Shown here piece by piece: positions 57,276 to 64,000 of a stretch of DNA of 64,000 nucleotides. Position 1 is the stretch's first letter. Every line of letters begins with the position of its first letter. The notes beneath the pieces were generated by a model. It was not told the DNA's origin and did no database searches. It worked only from the letters and a program-made list of their open reading frames with translations. The DNA comes from Winogradskyella marina (GTDB taxonomy: Bacteria > Bacteroidota > Bacteroidia > Flavobacteriales > Flavobacteriaceae). Location of the stretch: the NCBI RefSeq assembly GCF_015645385.1, contig NZ_JADOET010000008.1:124001-188000 (forward strand), written 5' to 3'. Position numbers and translations under genes: made by a program.

Positions 57276-58202
57276 ATGAAAGTTACCGTAGTAGGCGCAG
57301 GCGCAGTAGGCGCAAGTTGTGCAGAGTATATTGCAATTAAAAATTTTGCTTCAGAAGTTGTCATCTTAGATATCAAAGAGGGATATGCTGAAGGAAAGGC
57401 CATGGATTTAATGCAATGTGCTTCTTTAAATGGTTTTGATACAAAAATCACAGGAAGTACAAATGATTATTCTAAAACAGCAGATAGTGATATTTGTGTA
57501 ATTACTTCAGGTATTCCGCGTAAACCAGGAATGACACGTGAAGAATTAATTGGAATTAACGCAGGTATTGTAAAAACAGTATCATCTAGTTTGGTAGAGC
57601 ATTCACCAAATACAATTATCATCGTAGTGAGTAACCCTATGGATACCATGACCTATTTGGTACATAAAACTACAGATTTACCAAAGCATAAAATTATCGG
57701 AATGGGTGGAGCTTTAGACTCTGCACGTTTTAAATACAGATTAGCTGAAGCATTAGAAGCTCCAATTAGTGATGTTGACGGTATGGTAATCGGTGGTCAT
57801 AGTGATAAAGGTATGGTGCCATTAACTTCACATGCGACAAGAAACAGTATTAAAGTATCAGAATTTTTAACTGAAGAGCGTTTAACTCAAGTTGCAGAGG
57901 ATACTAAAGTAGGTGGAGCAACATTAACAAAATTATTAGGAACTTCAGCTTGGTATGCACCAGGTGCAGCAGTAAGTGGACTAGTTCAAGCCATTGCATG
58001 CGATCAAAAGAAAATATTCCCTTGCTCTACATTGTTAGATGGAGAATATGGCTTAAGTGATTTATGTATAGGTGTACCAGTTGTATTAGGTAGAAATGGT
58101 ATTGAAAGAATTGTTGACGTTTCTCTGAGCGATGCTGAAAAAGATCACATGAAAGCAAGTGCTGAAGGTGTTAAAAAAACTAATGGTTTATTAGAATTAT
58201 AG
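57276..58202 (+). CDS. mdh: Malate dehydrogenase
   Basis: NAD-dependent oxidation of malate to oxaloacetate in the TCA cycle. 308 residues of the lactate-dehydrogenase-like type: the nucleotide-binding VTVVGAGAVGASCAEYI at the start, SGIPRKPGMTREELI (substrate loop Arg), VSNPMDTMTYL and the catalytic His in VIGGHSDKGMVPL near residue 174. Full length. It is flanked by terminators. Confidence 0.96.
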   Translation: MKVTVVGAGAVGASCAEYIAIKNFASEVVILDIKEGYAEGKAMDLMQCASLNGFDTKITGSTNDYSKTADSDICVITSGIPRKPGMTREELIGINAGIVKTVSSSLVEHSPNTIIIVVSNPMDTMTYLVHKTTDLPKHKIIGMGGALDSARFKYRLAEALEAPISDVDGMVIGGHSDKGMVPLTSHATRNSIKVSEFLTEERLTQVAEDTKVGGATLTKLLGTSAWYAPGAAVSGLVQAIACDQKKIFPCSTLLDGEYGLSDLCIGVPVVLGRNGIERIVDVSLSDAEKDHMKASAEGVKKTNGLLEL

Positions 58203-58226
58203 GCCATTGAATATATAACAAACACG

Positions 58227-58266
58227 AAAACCTTACTGACATAATTTTGTTGGTAAGGTTTTTGTT
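58227..58266 (+). terminator. Intrinsic terminator after mdh
   Basis: Perfect 10-bp stem aaaaccttac (58227-58236) with gtaaggtttt (58253-58262), 16-base loop, short T tail. Confidence 0.75.
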
Positions 58267-58295
58267 TACTTACAATAAATAAAAAAATAAAATTT

Positions 58296-58949
58296 ATGAA
58301 AAAAATATTATTACTAAGTTTAGCTTTAATGTTGAGTGTTGTTGCAGTAGCACAAGACAAACTTAATGAGGGAGTTTTAATTGCAAAGCAAACGATGTCT
58401 AGCGATAACGAGCAGATGAATGCACAATTACAAGCTATGGGAGATTCGCAAGCTACAACCTACTTTAAAGATGATAAGTCACGCAGTGAAACAAGTAGTC
58501 CTATGACTGGTGACATGACTATAATTGTTGATGGTACAGAAAAGCAAATGCTAATGTTATTAGATCAAGGGATGGGTAAGAAGTATATGTTGCAATCTTT
58601 TGAGCCAAGCGAAGTAGATTTAAAGGACGTAAGTGTAGAAAAGGGAGATGAAACAAAAACCGTAATGGGTTACGAGTGTCAACAATACTTTGTAAAAATG
58701 AAACAAAACGGACAAGATGTAGAGATGCAAATGTTTACAACAGAACAAATTTCTGCATTCAGCCACAATACGACAGCAATGGGAGGTAAGATTAATGGAT
58801 ATCCGCTTTATTTCATTATGACTATAAACCAAATGGGAGCAAATATTGTAGTGACATCAGAAATTACTGAGATTAAAGAAGAGTCGGTTTCAGATGATAA
58901 GTTAAGCCTAACTCCACCTGAAGGGTACACAAAAATGGAAGGTATGTAA
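58296..58949 (+). CDS. DUF4412 domain protein, exported
   Basis: 217 residues with a signal peptide (to about 20, SVVAVAQ) and a beta-rich DUF4412 body: YFKDDKSRSETSSPMTGDM, VMGYECQQYFVKM and PLYFIMTINQMGANIVVTSE. Likely periplasmic; function unknown. It has its own terminator downstream. Confidence 0.82.
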   Translation: MKKILLLSLALMLSVVAVAQDKLNEGVLIAKQTMSSDNEQMNAQLQAMGDSQATTYFKDDKSRSETSSPMTGDMTIIVDGTEKQMLMLLDQGMGKKYMLQSFEPSEVDLKDVSVEKGDETKTVMGYECQQYFVKMKQNGQDVEMQMFTTEQISAFSHNTTAMGGKINGYPLYFIMTINQMGANIVVTSEITEIKEESVSDDKLSLTPPEGYTKMEGM

Positions 58950-58989
58950 TCGGTTTATACTAAACGATATAAACGTTATACGAACTGAA

Positions 58990-59021
58990 GTACTCTCAAT
59001 ATTTATTGGGAGTATTTTTTT
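58990..59021 (+). terminator. Intrinsic terminator after the DUF4412 gene
   Basis: 10-bp stem (58991-59000 with 59005-59014, one G-T pair), 4-base loop, followed by TTTTTTT. Confidence 0.82.
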
Positions 59022-59036
59022 GTCTATATTTGGCGC

Positions 59037-59648
59037 ATGAAAACCAAACTGCATTTTGGGCTAATAATTTTACTCTTAGCGTTTTTAGGAACGTACTTAG
59101 AGCAAAATACGCTACCCAATCAACAGATTGTAATTCAATTTTCTGATGACGATATTTCTACAAAAGACACAGAAAATGCTATTGAAGTTATTCAAAATAA
59201 ACTCGAAAGTATTGGTGTTACACACATTCAAATAGGTCAAAAGAACGACGGAGAACTTAGAATAATTTACCATAGCACTACTGCTGTAGAGCACATTCAG
59301 AATGCACTTTTTAATGTTGAAGATGTAAACATTGCCTACAATTCAACCGAAAATCATACCAATAATTTTCCCGATCATAAAAACCATAAAGATTACGAAC
59401 TTAATATTACTGAAATTAAGACAAGTAATAATCTTAATTGGGATTTTGAGCGAACTCAGGTTGTAGAAGTTAATCAGAAAACAGACCGTTTTTTATACCA
59501 TAAGACGCATAGTTCTGGTAATCAATTTCAACATATTGAAAATAATTTTACCATCAAGCTTGCTGTTTGTTTTAGTCGAACAACGACGATCGTAACAGAC
59601 AATAATTCTTATATCATTCCTGAAGTTAGAGCAGGACCAATCGTATAA
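59037..59648 (+). CDS. Small exported protein with SecD-P1-like region
   Basis: 203 residues with an N-terminal hydrophobic anchor or signal (LHFGLIILLLAFLGTYL, 5-21). Residues of about 47-95 (AIEVIQNKLESIGVTHIQIG, then ELRIIYHSTTAVEHIQNAL) line up well with the SecD periplasmic P1 segment of the downstream SecDF (FEVLRKRIDKFGVTSPNIQR). The rest is His/Asn-rich and unlike SecD. It ends 157 bases before secDF, on the same strand but with a separate promoter for secDF between. I do not know a family name for it. The P1-like match is by eye. Confidence 0.65.
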   Translation: MKTKLHFGLIILLLAFLGTYLEQNTLPNQQIVIQFSDDDISTKDTENAIEVIQNKLESIGVTHIQIGQKNDGELRIIYHSTTAVEHIQNALFNVEDVNIAYNSTENHTNNFPDHKNHKDYELNITEIKTSNNLNWDFERTQVVEVNQKTDRFLYHKTHSSGNQFQHIENNFTIKLAVCFSRTTTIVTDNNSYIIPEVRAGPIV

Positions 59649-59737
59649 ATGGAATTATATCATCTGAAATAAATTCCACATCACTTCACATAGCTTTTAT
59701 CAATCATAAAGCTAAAAAATCAATTTATATAAAAACA

Positions 59738-59768
59738 TTGTCGGATTATAGCGTAAACTCTATATTTG
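59738..59768 (+). promoter_or_regulatory. Promoter of secDF (TTG-N20-TATATTTG)
   Basis: TTG at 59738-59740 and TATATTTG at 59761-59768 with a 20-base gap, a full match to the Bacteroidota housekeeping promoter pattern. It lies 37 bases before the secDF start. Confidence 0.65.
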
Positions 59769-59805
59769 CGCGATTAAAAAATTTCGACATTAAATAAAAA
59801 TAACA

Positions 59806-62800
59806 ATGCAAAACAAAGGAATAATTAAGCTTTTTGCACTTCTATTTGGTTTGGTAAGTATTTATCAATTATCATTTACTTTCAAAGCCAATCAAATTGA
59901 AGATAACGCAGAAGCAGCAGCAATTTCAAAAATTGCTGATACAGAAGAAGATTATCAAACAAAAAGGAATTTAGAAACGATTAATTATTTAGATTCTTTA
60001 AAAACGTCAAAAGTTCAAGTTGGTGATAACTTTGAGTCTATAGGTGTTTACGATTTGGGTATTGCAGAATACACCTATGCTGATGTAGAAAATAATGCTA
60101 TGAACCTTGGTTTAGACCTTAAAGGTGGTATTAATGTTATACTTCAGATTTCAGTAAGAGATATCTTAAAAGGCTTAGCAAATAATAGTAAAGATCCTAT
60201 TTTTAATAAAGCGTTAGATGATGCTGAATTATTACAAACAAACGCACAAGAATCTTACTTGGAGTCCTTTTTTAGAGCCTTTGATGCTATTAAAGGAGAT
60301 ACAAAATTAGCGTCGCCAGATATTTTTGCAAATCGTACGTTAAGTGACGAGATTAAATTTGATATGTCAGACAATGAAGTTAAAGGCATACTTGAAACAA
60401 AAATTGATGAGTCTATCGTTTCGGCATTTGAAGTATTACGTAAACGTATCGATAAATTTGGTGTAACATCTCCAAACATTCAACGTTTAGGGAACTCTGG
60501 TCGTATTCTTTTAGAGTTACCTGGAGCTAAGGATATTGAGCGTATTAGAGATTTAGTAACAACTACAGCTCAATTAGAATTCTGGGAAACTTATAAAACG
60601 GAAGAAGTTTTACCTTATTTAATGGAAGTTAACCAAAATTTGGTTGAAGAAAATAAGAAAAACGAAGCTACGAAAGAGGTTGCAGATGTAACCGAAAATG
60701 AAGAAGACGTAACCTCTAGTGCAATTGACGAATTAACAGGGCAAATAGAATCCGATTCTACTAATGTTGCTGATATTAATCCATTAGGTATTCAAGGATA
60801 CGGAAATGGTGGTTCTGTTGTTGGTATGTTCTTAGCGAAGGACAGAGATAAGGTAATGGAGCATTTAAATTCTTCAAAAAATAGAGCAGCTTTACCAGCA
60901 GAAATGCGATATGTAAAGTTTGTTTGGGGACTTCAGAATGAAGATTCTGAATTTTCAGAATTGTACGCTATTAAAGGTAACAGAGATGGTGAACCTCAAT
61001 TAAGTGGAGATGTAATTACTAGTGCAGATCAAGATTACGATCAATTAAGTAGACCTGCAGTAAGTATGCAAATGAATTCTAAAGGAGCTAGAATTTGGGA
61101 AGAAATGACCAAAAAAGCATACGAAACTCAAGGGTTTATTGCTATTGTTTTAGATAATACAGTGTATTCTGCACCAAGTGTATCATCTGGTCCTATTGCA
61201 GGAGGTAGATCTCAAATTTCTGGATCATTCTCATTAACTGAAGCGGTCGATTTAGCCAACGTTTTAAGAGCTGGTAAATTACCTGCTTCTGCACAGATTG
61301 TGCAAGCTGATGAAGTTGGACCATCACTTGGTCAAGAAGCTATTGATAGTGGAATGAAATCCTTCCTTATTGCTTTAGTATTTGTATTACTTTGGATGAT
61401 TTTTTACTATGGTAAAGCAGGTGGTTTTGCAGATATCGCATTGTTATTAAACATCTTACTAATCTTTGGTGTCTTAGCAAGTTTAGGAGCTGTATTAACC
61501 TTACCAGGTATTGCAGGTATTGTATTAACGATAGGTATATCGGTCGATGCAAACGTACTTATTTTTGAGAGGATTAAAGAAGAGTTAGCCAAAGGCAAAT
61601 CGCAAAAAGAATCTATTAAAGATGGTTTCTCTAATGCCTTATCTTCAATTTTAGATGCAAACATTACAACAGGTTTAACGGCTTTAATTCTATTTGTATT
61701 TGGTACAGGACCAATTAAAGGATTCGCAACCACATTAATCATTGGTATTTTAACATCGCTATTTACAGCAATTTTTATTACGCGTTTATTAGTAGATTGG
61801 TATGTAAATAGAGGAGGTAAATTAGATTTCTCAACAAGTATTACTAAGAACTTATTTACAAATGTAAATATCGATTTCTTAAAAAAGCGTAAGATTGCTT
61901 ATGTGATTTCAGGAATAATGATTGTAGGAAGTTTAGGATCATTGTTTACAACTGGATTAGATGAAGGTATTGATTTTGTTGGAGGACGAACATACCAAGT
62001 GCGATTTGCACAAGATATGAGTGTAGAAGAAGTTAAAACCGATCTTCATGGAGTATTTGAAAGTGCAGAAGTAAAAACCATTGGAGGACCAAATCAATTA
62101 AAGATTTCTACAAAGTATAAAATTGAGGATAGTTCTATTGAAGCAGATGAAGAAGTTCAGTCAATGTTGTTTACGGCATTACAGAAATATCTACCAGAAG
62201 GTATGACTTACCAACAGTTTTTAGATGGTTCAGGTGATGAGAAAATAGGTAAAATGATGTCTAGTAAAGTAAGTCCAACTATTGCCGATGATATTAAAAG
62301 TGCTTCGGTTTGGGCTATATTAGGGTCGTTAGTCGTTGTATTCTTATATATCTTGTTTAGATTTAAGAAATGGCAATTCTCTCTTGGTGCTGTTGCTGCC
62401 GTTTTCCATGATGTATTTATTGTATTAGGAATTTATTCTATAACATGGAGATTTATGCCATTTAGCATGGAGATTGACCAGACGTTTATTGCGGCAATCT
62501 TAACAGTTATTGGTTACTCTCTGAATGATACCGTTGTAGTATTTGATAGAATTAGAGAGTATTTTAATGAAAACTTAGGTTGGAAATTTGATACAACCAT
62601 TAATAAATCTATAAATAGTACTATTAGTAGAACATTAAATACATCGCTAACAACTTTAGTAGTGTTATTAGCCATGTTCTTATTTGGTGCAGATTCGCTT
62701 AAAGATTTATTATTTGCCTTAATCGTAGGTGTTATAGTTGGTACGTACTCTTCAGTATTTATTGCAACACCAATTATGTACGATACAGCTAAAAAAGGTA

Positions 62801-62856
62801 ATGCAACTGAAGCGCTTAAGGACAAAGCGAAAGACGAAGAGCTTGAGGAAGCTTAA
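59806..62856 (+). CDS. secDF: Protein translocase SecDF (fused SecD and SecF)
   Basis: Proton-driven accessory of the Sec translocon that pulls exported proteins across the inner membrane. 1016 residues: first membrane helix (about 8-25), P1 periplasmic region with LGLDLKGGINVILQI (D1 motif) near 100, an acidic Glu/Asp-rich insert near 290-325, and the SecD membrane bundle (about 520-670, with GIAGIVLTIGISVDANVLIF). Then comes the SecF half from about 695 (GIDFVGGRTYQVRF) with its bundle (about 840-1000, including TVIGYSLNDTVVVFDRI). Full length for the fused form. A terminator follows. Confidence 0.97.
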   Translation: MQNKGIIKLFALLFGLVSIYQLSFTFKANQIEDNAEAAAISKIADTEEDYQTKRNLETINYLDSLKTSKVQVGDNFESIGVYDLGIAEYTYADVENNAMNLGLDLKGGINVILQISVRDILKGLANNSKDPIFNKALDDAELLQTNAQESYLESFFRAFDAIKGDTKLASPDIFANRTLSDEIKFDMSDNEVKGILETKIDESIVSAFEVLRKRIDKFGVTSPNIQRLGNSGRILLELPGAKDIERIRDLVTTTAQLEFWETYKTEEVLPYLMEVNQNLVEENKKNEATKEVADVTENEEDVTSSAIDELTGQIESDSTNVADINPLGIQGYGNGGSVVGMFLAKDRDKVMEHLNSSKNRAALPAEMRYVKFVWGLQNEDSEFSELYAIKGNRDGEPQLSGDVITSADQDYDQLSRPAVSMQMNSKGARIWEEMTKKAYETQGFIAIVLDNTVYSAPSVSSGPIAGGRSQISGSFSLTEAVDLANVLRAGKLPASAQIVQADEVGPSLGQEAIDSGMKSFLIALVFVLLWMIFYYGKAGGFADIALLLNILLIFGVLASLGAVLTLPGIAGIVLTIGISVDANVLIFERIKEELAKGKSQKESIKDGFSNALSSILDANITTGLTALILFVFGTGPIKGFATTLIIGILTSLFTAIFITRLLVDWYVNRGGKLDFSTSITKNLFTNVNIDFLKKRKIAYVISGIMIVGSLGSLFTTGLDEGIDFVGGRTYQVRFAQDMSVEEVKTDLHGVFESAEVKTIGGPNQLKISTKYKIEDSSIEADEEVQSMLFTALQKYLPEGMTYQQFLDGSGDEKIGKMMSSKVSPTIADDIKSASVWAILGSLVVVFLYILFRFKKWQFSLGAVAAVFHDVFIVLGIYSITWRFMPFSMEIDQTFIAAILTVIGYSLNDTVVVFDRIREYFNENLGWKFDTTINKSINSTISRTLNTSLTTLVVLLAMFLFGADSLKDLLFALIVGVIVGTYSSVFIATPIMYDTAKKGNATEALKDKAKDEELEEA

Positions 62857-62875
62857 GCTTTAAATTATAATTAGA

Positions 62876-62903
62876 ATGACACACTCAGCGTAAGCAAAGT
62901 GTA
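62876..62903. repeat. Dispersed repeat, degenerate copy after secDF
   Basis: tgacacactcagcgtaagca then aagtgta, with acact/agtgt inverted ends. It resembles the elements at 4391-4424 and 23243-23270. Confidence 0.5.
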
Positions 62904-62914
62904 GTTTAAATATC

Positions 62915-62950
62915 AAAAATGCCTTTCTTAATTGGAAGGCATTTTTTTTT
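62915..62950 (+). terminator. Intrinsic terminator after secDF
   Basis: Perfect 11-bp stem aaaaatgcctt (62915-62925) with aaggcattttt (62936-62946), 10-base loop, continuing into a T run. Confidence 0.9.
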
Positions 62951-63287
62951 GTTTACAATGCTAAAACGTTACGTGGTTATAATGAGGGATATGTTTTTGT
63001 ATGTCTTAGTGTAAAATCCATAGTGTTGGATTCTCCGAGTTGAATAAAAGCCTGATAAAGTCTACTTCATACGATATCCTGTTTTTTTAAATACAATGCG
63101 TATGAGAAGCTGGTTACTGGTTGTAAGTCGCTATTCTAATGTCGGTTTGATTCAATTATAAGTCCTAATCTTATGTGCTAGAATAGGCCTCTAGTTAAGG
63201 AATAGTATCACAAAATTGTATAATTAGAACTATTAAAAAGATTCTATACCTTAATTATTGAATAAATAAGGAAAGTGCAATAGAGCG
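62951..63287. other. Gene-free stretch between secDF and the DUF192 gene
   Basis: No open frame of note and no repeat that I recognise. The only structure seen is a weak cctta/taagg pairing near 63250-63272, close to the 3' end of the DUF192 gene. Confidence 0.4.
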
Positions 63288-63788
63288 TTACTCTATAGTT
63301 TCAAAAGAAATCTTGTCACCAACTGCCAATTGCCAAGCATCAGACAATCCTCCGTTAATCTCTAAAACATATTTCGCAGGAGCCTCAGAAGGTAGTGATG
63401 TTTCATCCATAGGCTTTGCATTTTTTTGAAAGCTCACTATGGTTTTAGCTTCGTCTATATAAATAATGTCTAAAGGTATTTTAGTATTTTTCATATAAAA
63501 ACTACGCATTTGTACATTAGGAAATATAAACAACATACCGTGGTTAGTTTCAAGTTTATCTCTATACATTAACCCTGTTTGGGTTGAATATTCGTCATCT
63601 GCAATTTCAATATCTATAGTTTTTATTATAGAATCAGAATCTGCTTTTTTTAACGTCAGTGTGCCTTCCTTTTTAAAGGTAACAACAACTTTGTCTGTAG
63701 AGATTGTTTTCTTTTCCTCTTTACAAGATGAAAACATCACTAGTGCAAAAACAATACATAAAGATTTTAAAACGAGTTGAGTACGCAT
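63288..63788 (-). CDS. DUF192 domain lipoprotein
   Basis: 166 residues with lipoprotein signal ALVMFSSCKEEKK (Cys22). The DUF192 core is visible: STQTGLMYRDKLETNHGMLF, FYMKNTKIPLDIIYIDEAKT and SEAPAKYVLEINGG. The function of the family is unknown; members are small extracytoplasmic beta-barrels. The start codon overlaps the lgt stop (TAATG), so the two are translationally coupled. Confidence 0.88.
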   Translation of the reverse strand: MRTQLVLKSLCIVFALVMFSSCKEEKKTISTDKVVVTFKKEGTLTLKKADSDSIIKTIDIEIADDEYSTQTGLMYRDKLETNHGMLFIFPNVQMRSFYMKNTKIPLDIIYIDEAKTIVSFQKNAKPMDETSLPSEAPAKYVLEINGGLSDAWQLAVGDKISFETIE

Positions 63789-64000
63789 TAGTTCAATTTT
63801 GTTTTAGGTTTATAGATAAACATAAAGTATAATCCTATTAATATAAACGGAATACTCAACCATTGACCTGTATTCAATACCCAATCCGCACGCTCTATAT
63901 TCTGTGCTTCTTTTACAAATTCCACAAAGAATCTTACGGTCCAAAGCAATACTAAAAACAGTCCGAATAAAAATCCTTGTTGTTCCGATTTTTTAGTTTT
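63788..64000 (-). CDS. lgt: Prolipoprotein diacylglyceryl transferase, C-terminal end (continues beyond the window)
   Basis: The minus frame is open from base 64000 to a TAA at 63788-63790, giving the last 70 residues. They read FGLFLVLLWTVRFFVEFVKE, then NTGQWLSIPFILIGLYFMF and a basic end. The RFFVEFVKE segment and the LSIPFI helix are typical of the Lgt C-terminus. Lgt adds the diacylglycerol to the Cys of lipoproteins. Coupling to a lipoprotein gene is fitting but may be chance. Confidence 0.85.
   Translation of the reverse strand, partial: KTKKSEQQGFLFGLFLVLLWTVRFFVEFVKEAQNIERADWVLNTGQWLSIPFILIGLYFMFIYKPKTKLN

Overview
The window is AT-rich (roughly one third G+C by eye) and densely coded. 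It looks like chromosomal DNA of a Flavobacteriaceae member (Bacteroidota). Signs of this are the rpoA-rplQ-carA-eno-citrate synthase run, a fused SecDF, FecI-like sigma/FecR/TonB-receptor sets, DUF2911, DUF4412 and DUF6588 proteins, TAnnTTTG promoter cores without clear Shine-Dalgarno sequences, and short degenerate repeats between genes. I recognise no rRNA, tRNA, CRISPR array, prophage or insertion sequence.

Layout. 1-6951: end of rpoA, then rplQ, carA, eno, gltA and a guanidino-modifying hydrolase, most followed by a clear hairpin terminator. 7252-12096 (minus): rsfS-ftsH, then a LUD protein-cdsA-psd-acyl-CoA-binding protein group for phospholipid synthesis. 12191-24926: biotin ligase, pyrE, a NUDIX protein, a bile-acid-type symporter, an M14 peptidase divergent from a CtlX-type hydrolase, a TPR histidine kinase and argS. 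24983-31117: signalling locus 1. 31439-41154: ffh, folD, a ParD antitoxin beside a frameshifted ParE, rluF, a HerA-like ATPase, queE. 41425-47172: asnB, a Crp/Fnr regulator, two pirins and two decayed genes. 47173-50591: gyrB, a porin-like barrel and a metalloprotease lipoprotein. 50672-57052: signalling locus 2 and a DUF6588 protein. 57276-64000: mdh, DUF4412, a SecD-like small protein, secDF, a DUF192 lipoprotein and the end of lgt.

The most interesting content is the pair of paralogous signalling loci about 20 kb apart and in opposite orientation. Each has an ECF sigma factor, a FecR anti-sigma factor and a TonB-dependent receptor with an N-terminal signalling (STN) domain. Each also has a divergent lipoprotein whose N-terminal part repeats a beta-strand-rich unit of about 40 residues. 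No SusD is present. I found one bipartite motif, GTAGGG-N16-(T/G)GT, at four places: before the lipoprotein gene and before fecR in both loci, always with the same 16-base gap. Each locus also has its own variant bases. This looks like the promoter read by the local sigma factors and defines a small regulon: signal at the outer membrane, receptor STN domain, FecR, sigma, then more receptor and more lipoprotein. The ligand is unknown.

Other notable items are a TMEM175-type pseudogene, a truncated gene between the pirins, an array of 24 consecutive 7-base units before ffh, a dispersed repeat that appears to be read as protein inside argS, and a small secreted SecD-P1-like protein just before secDF.
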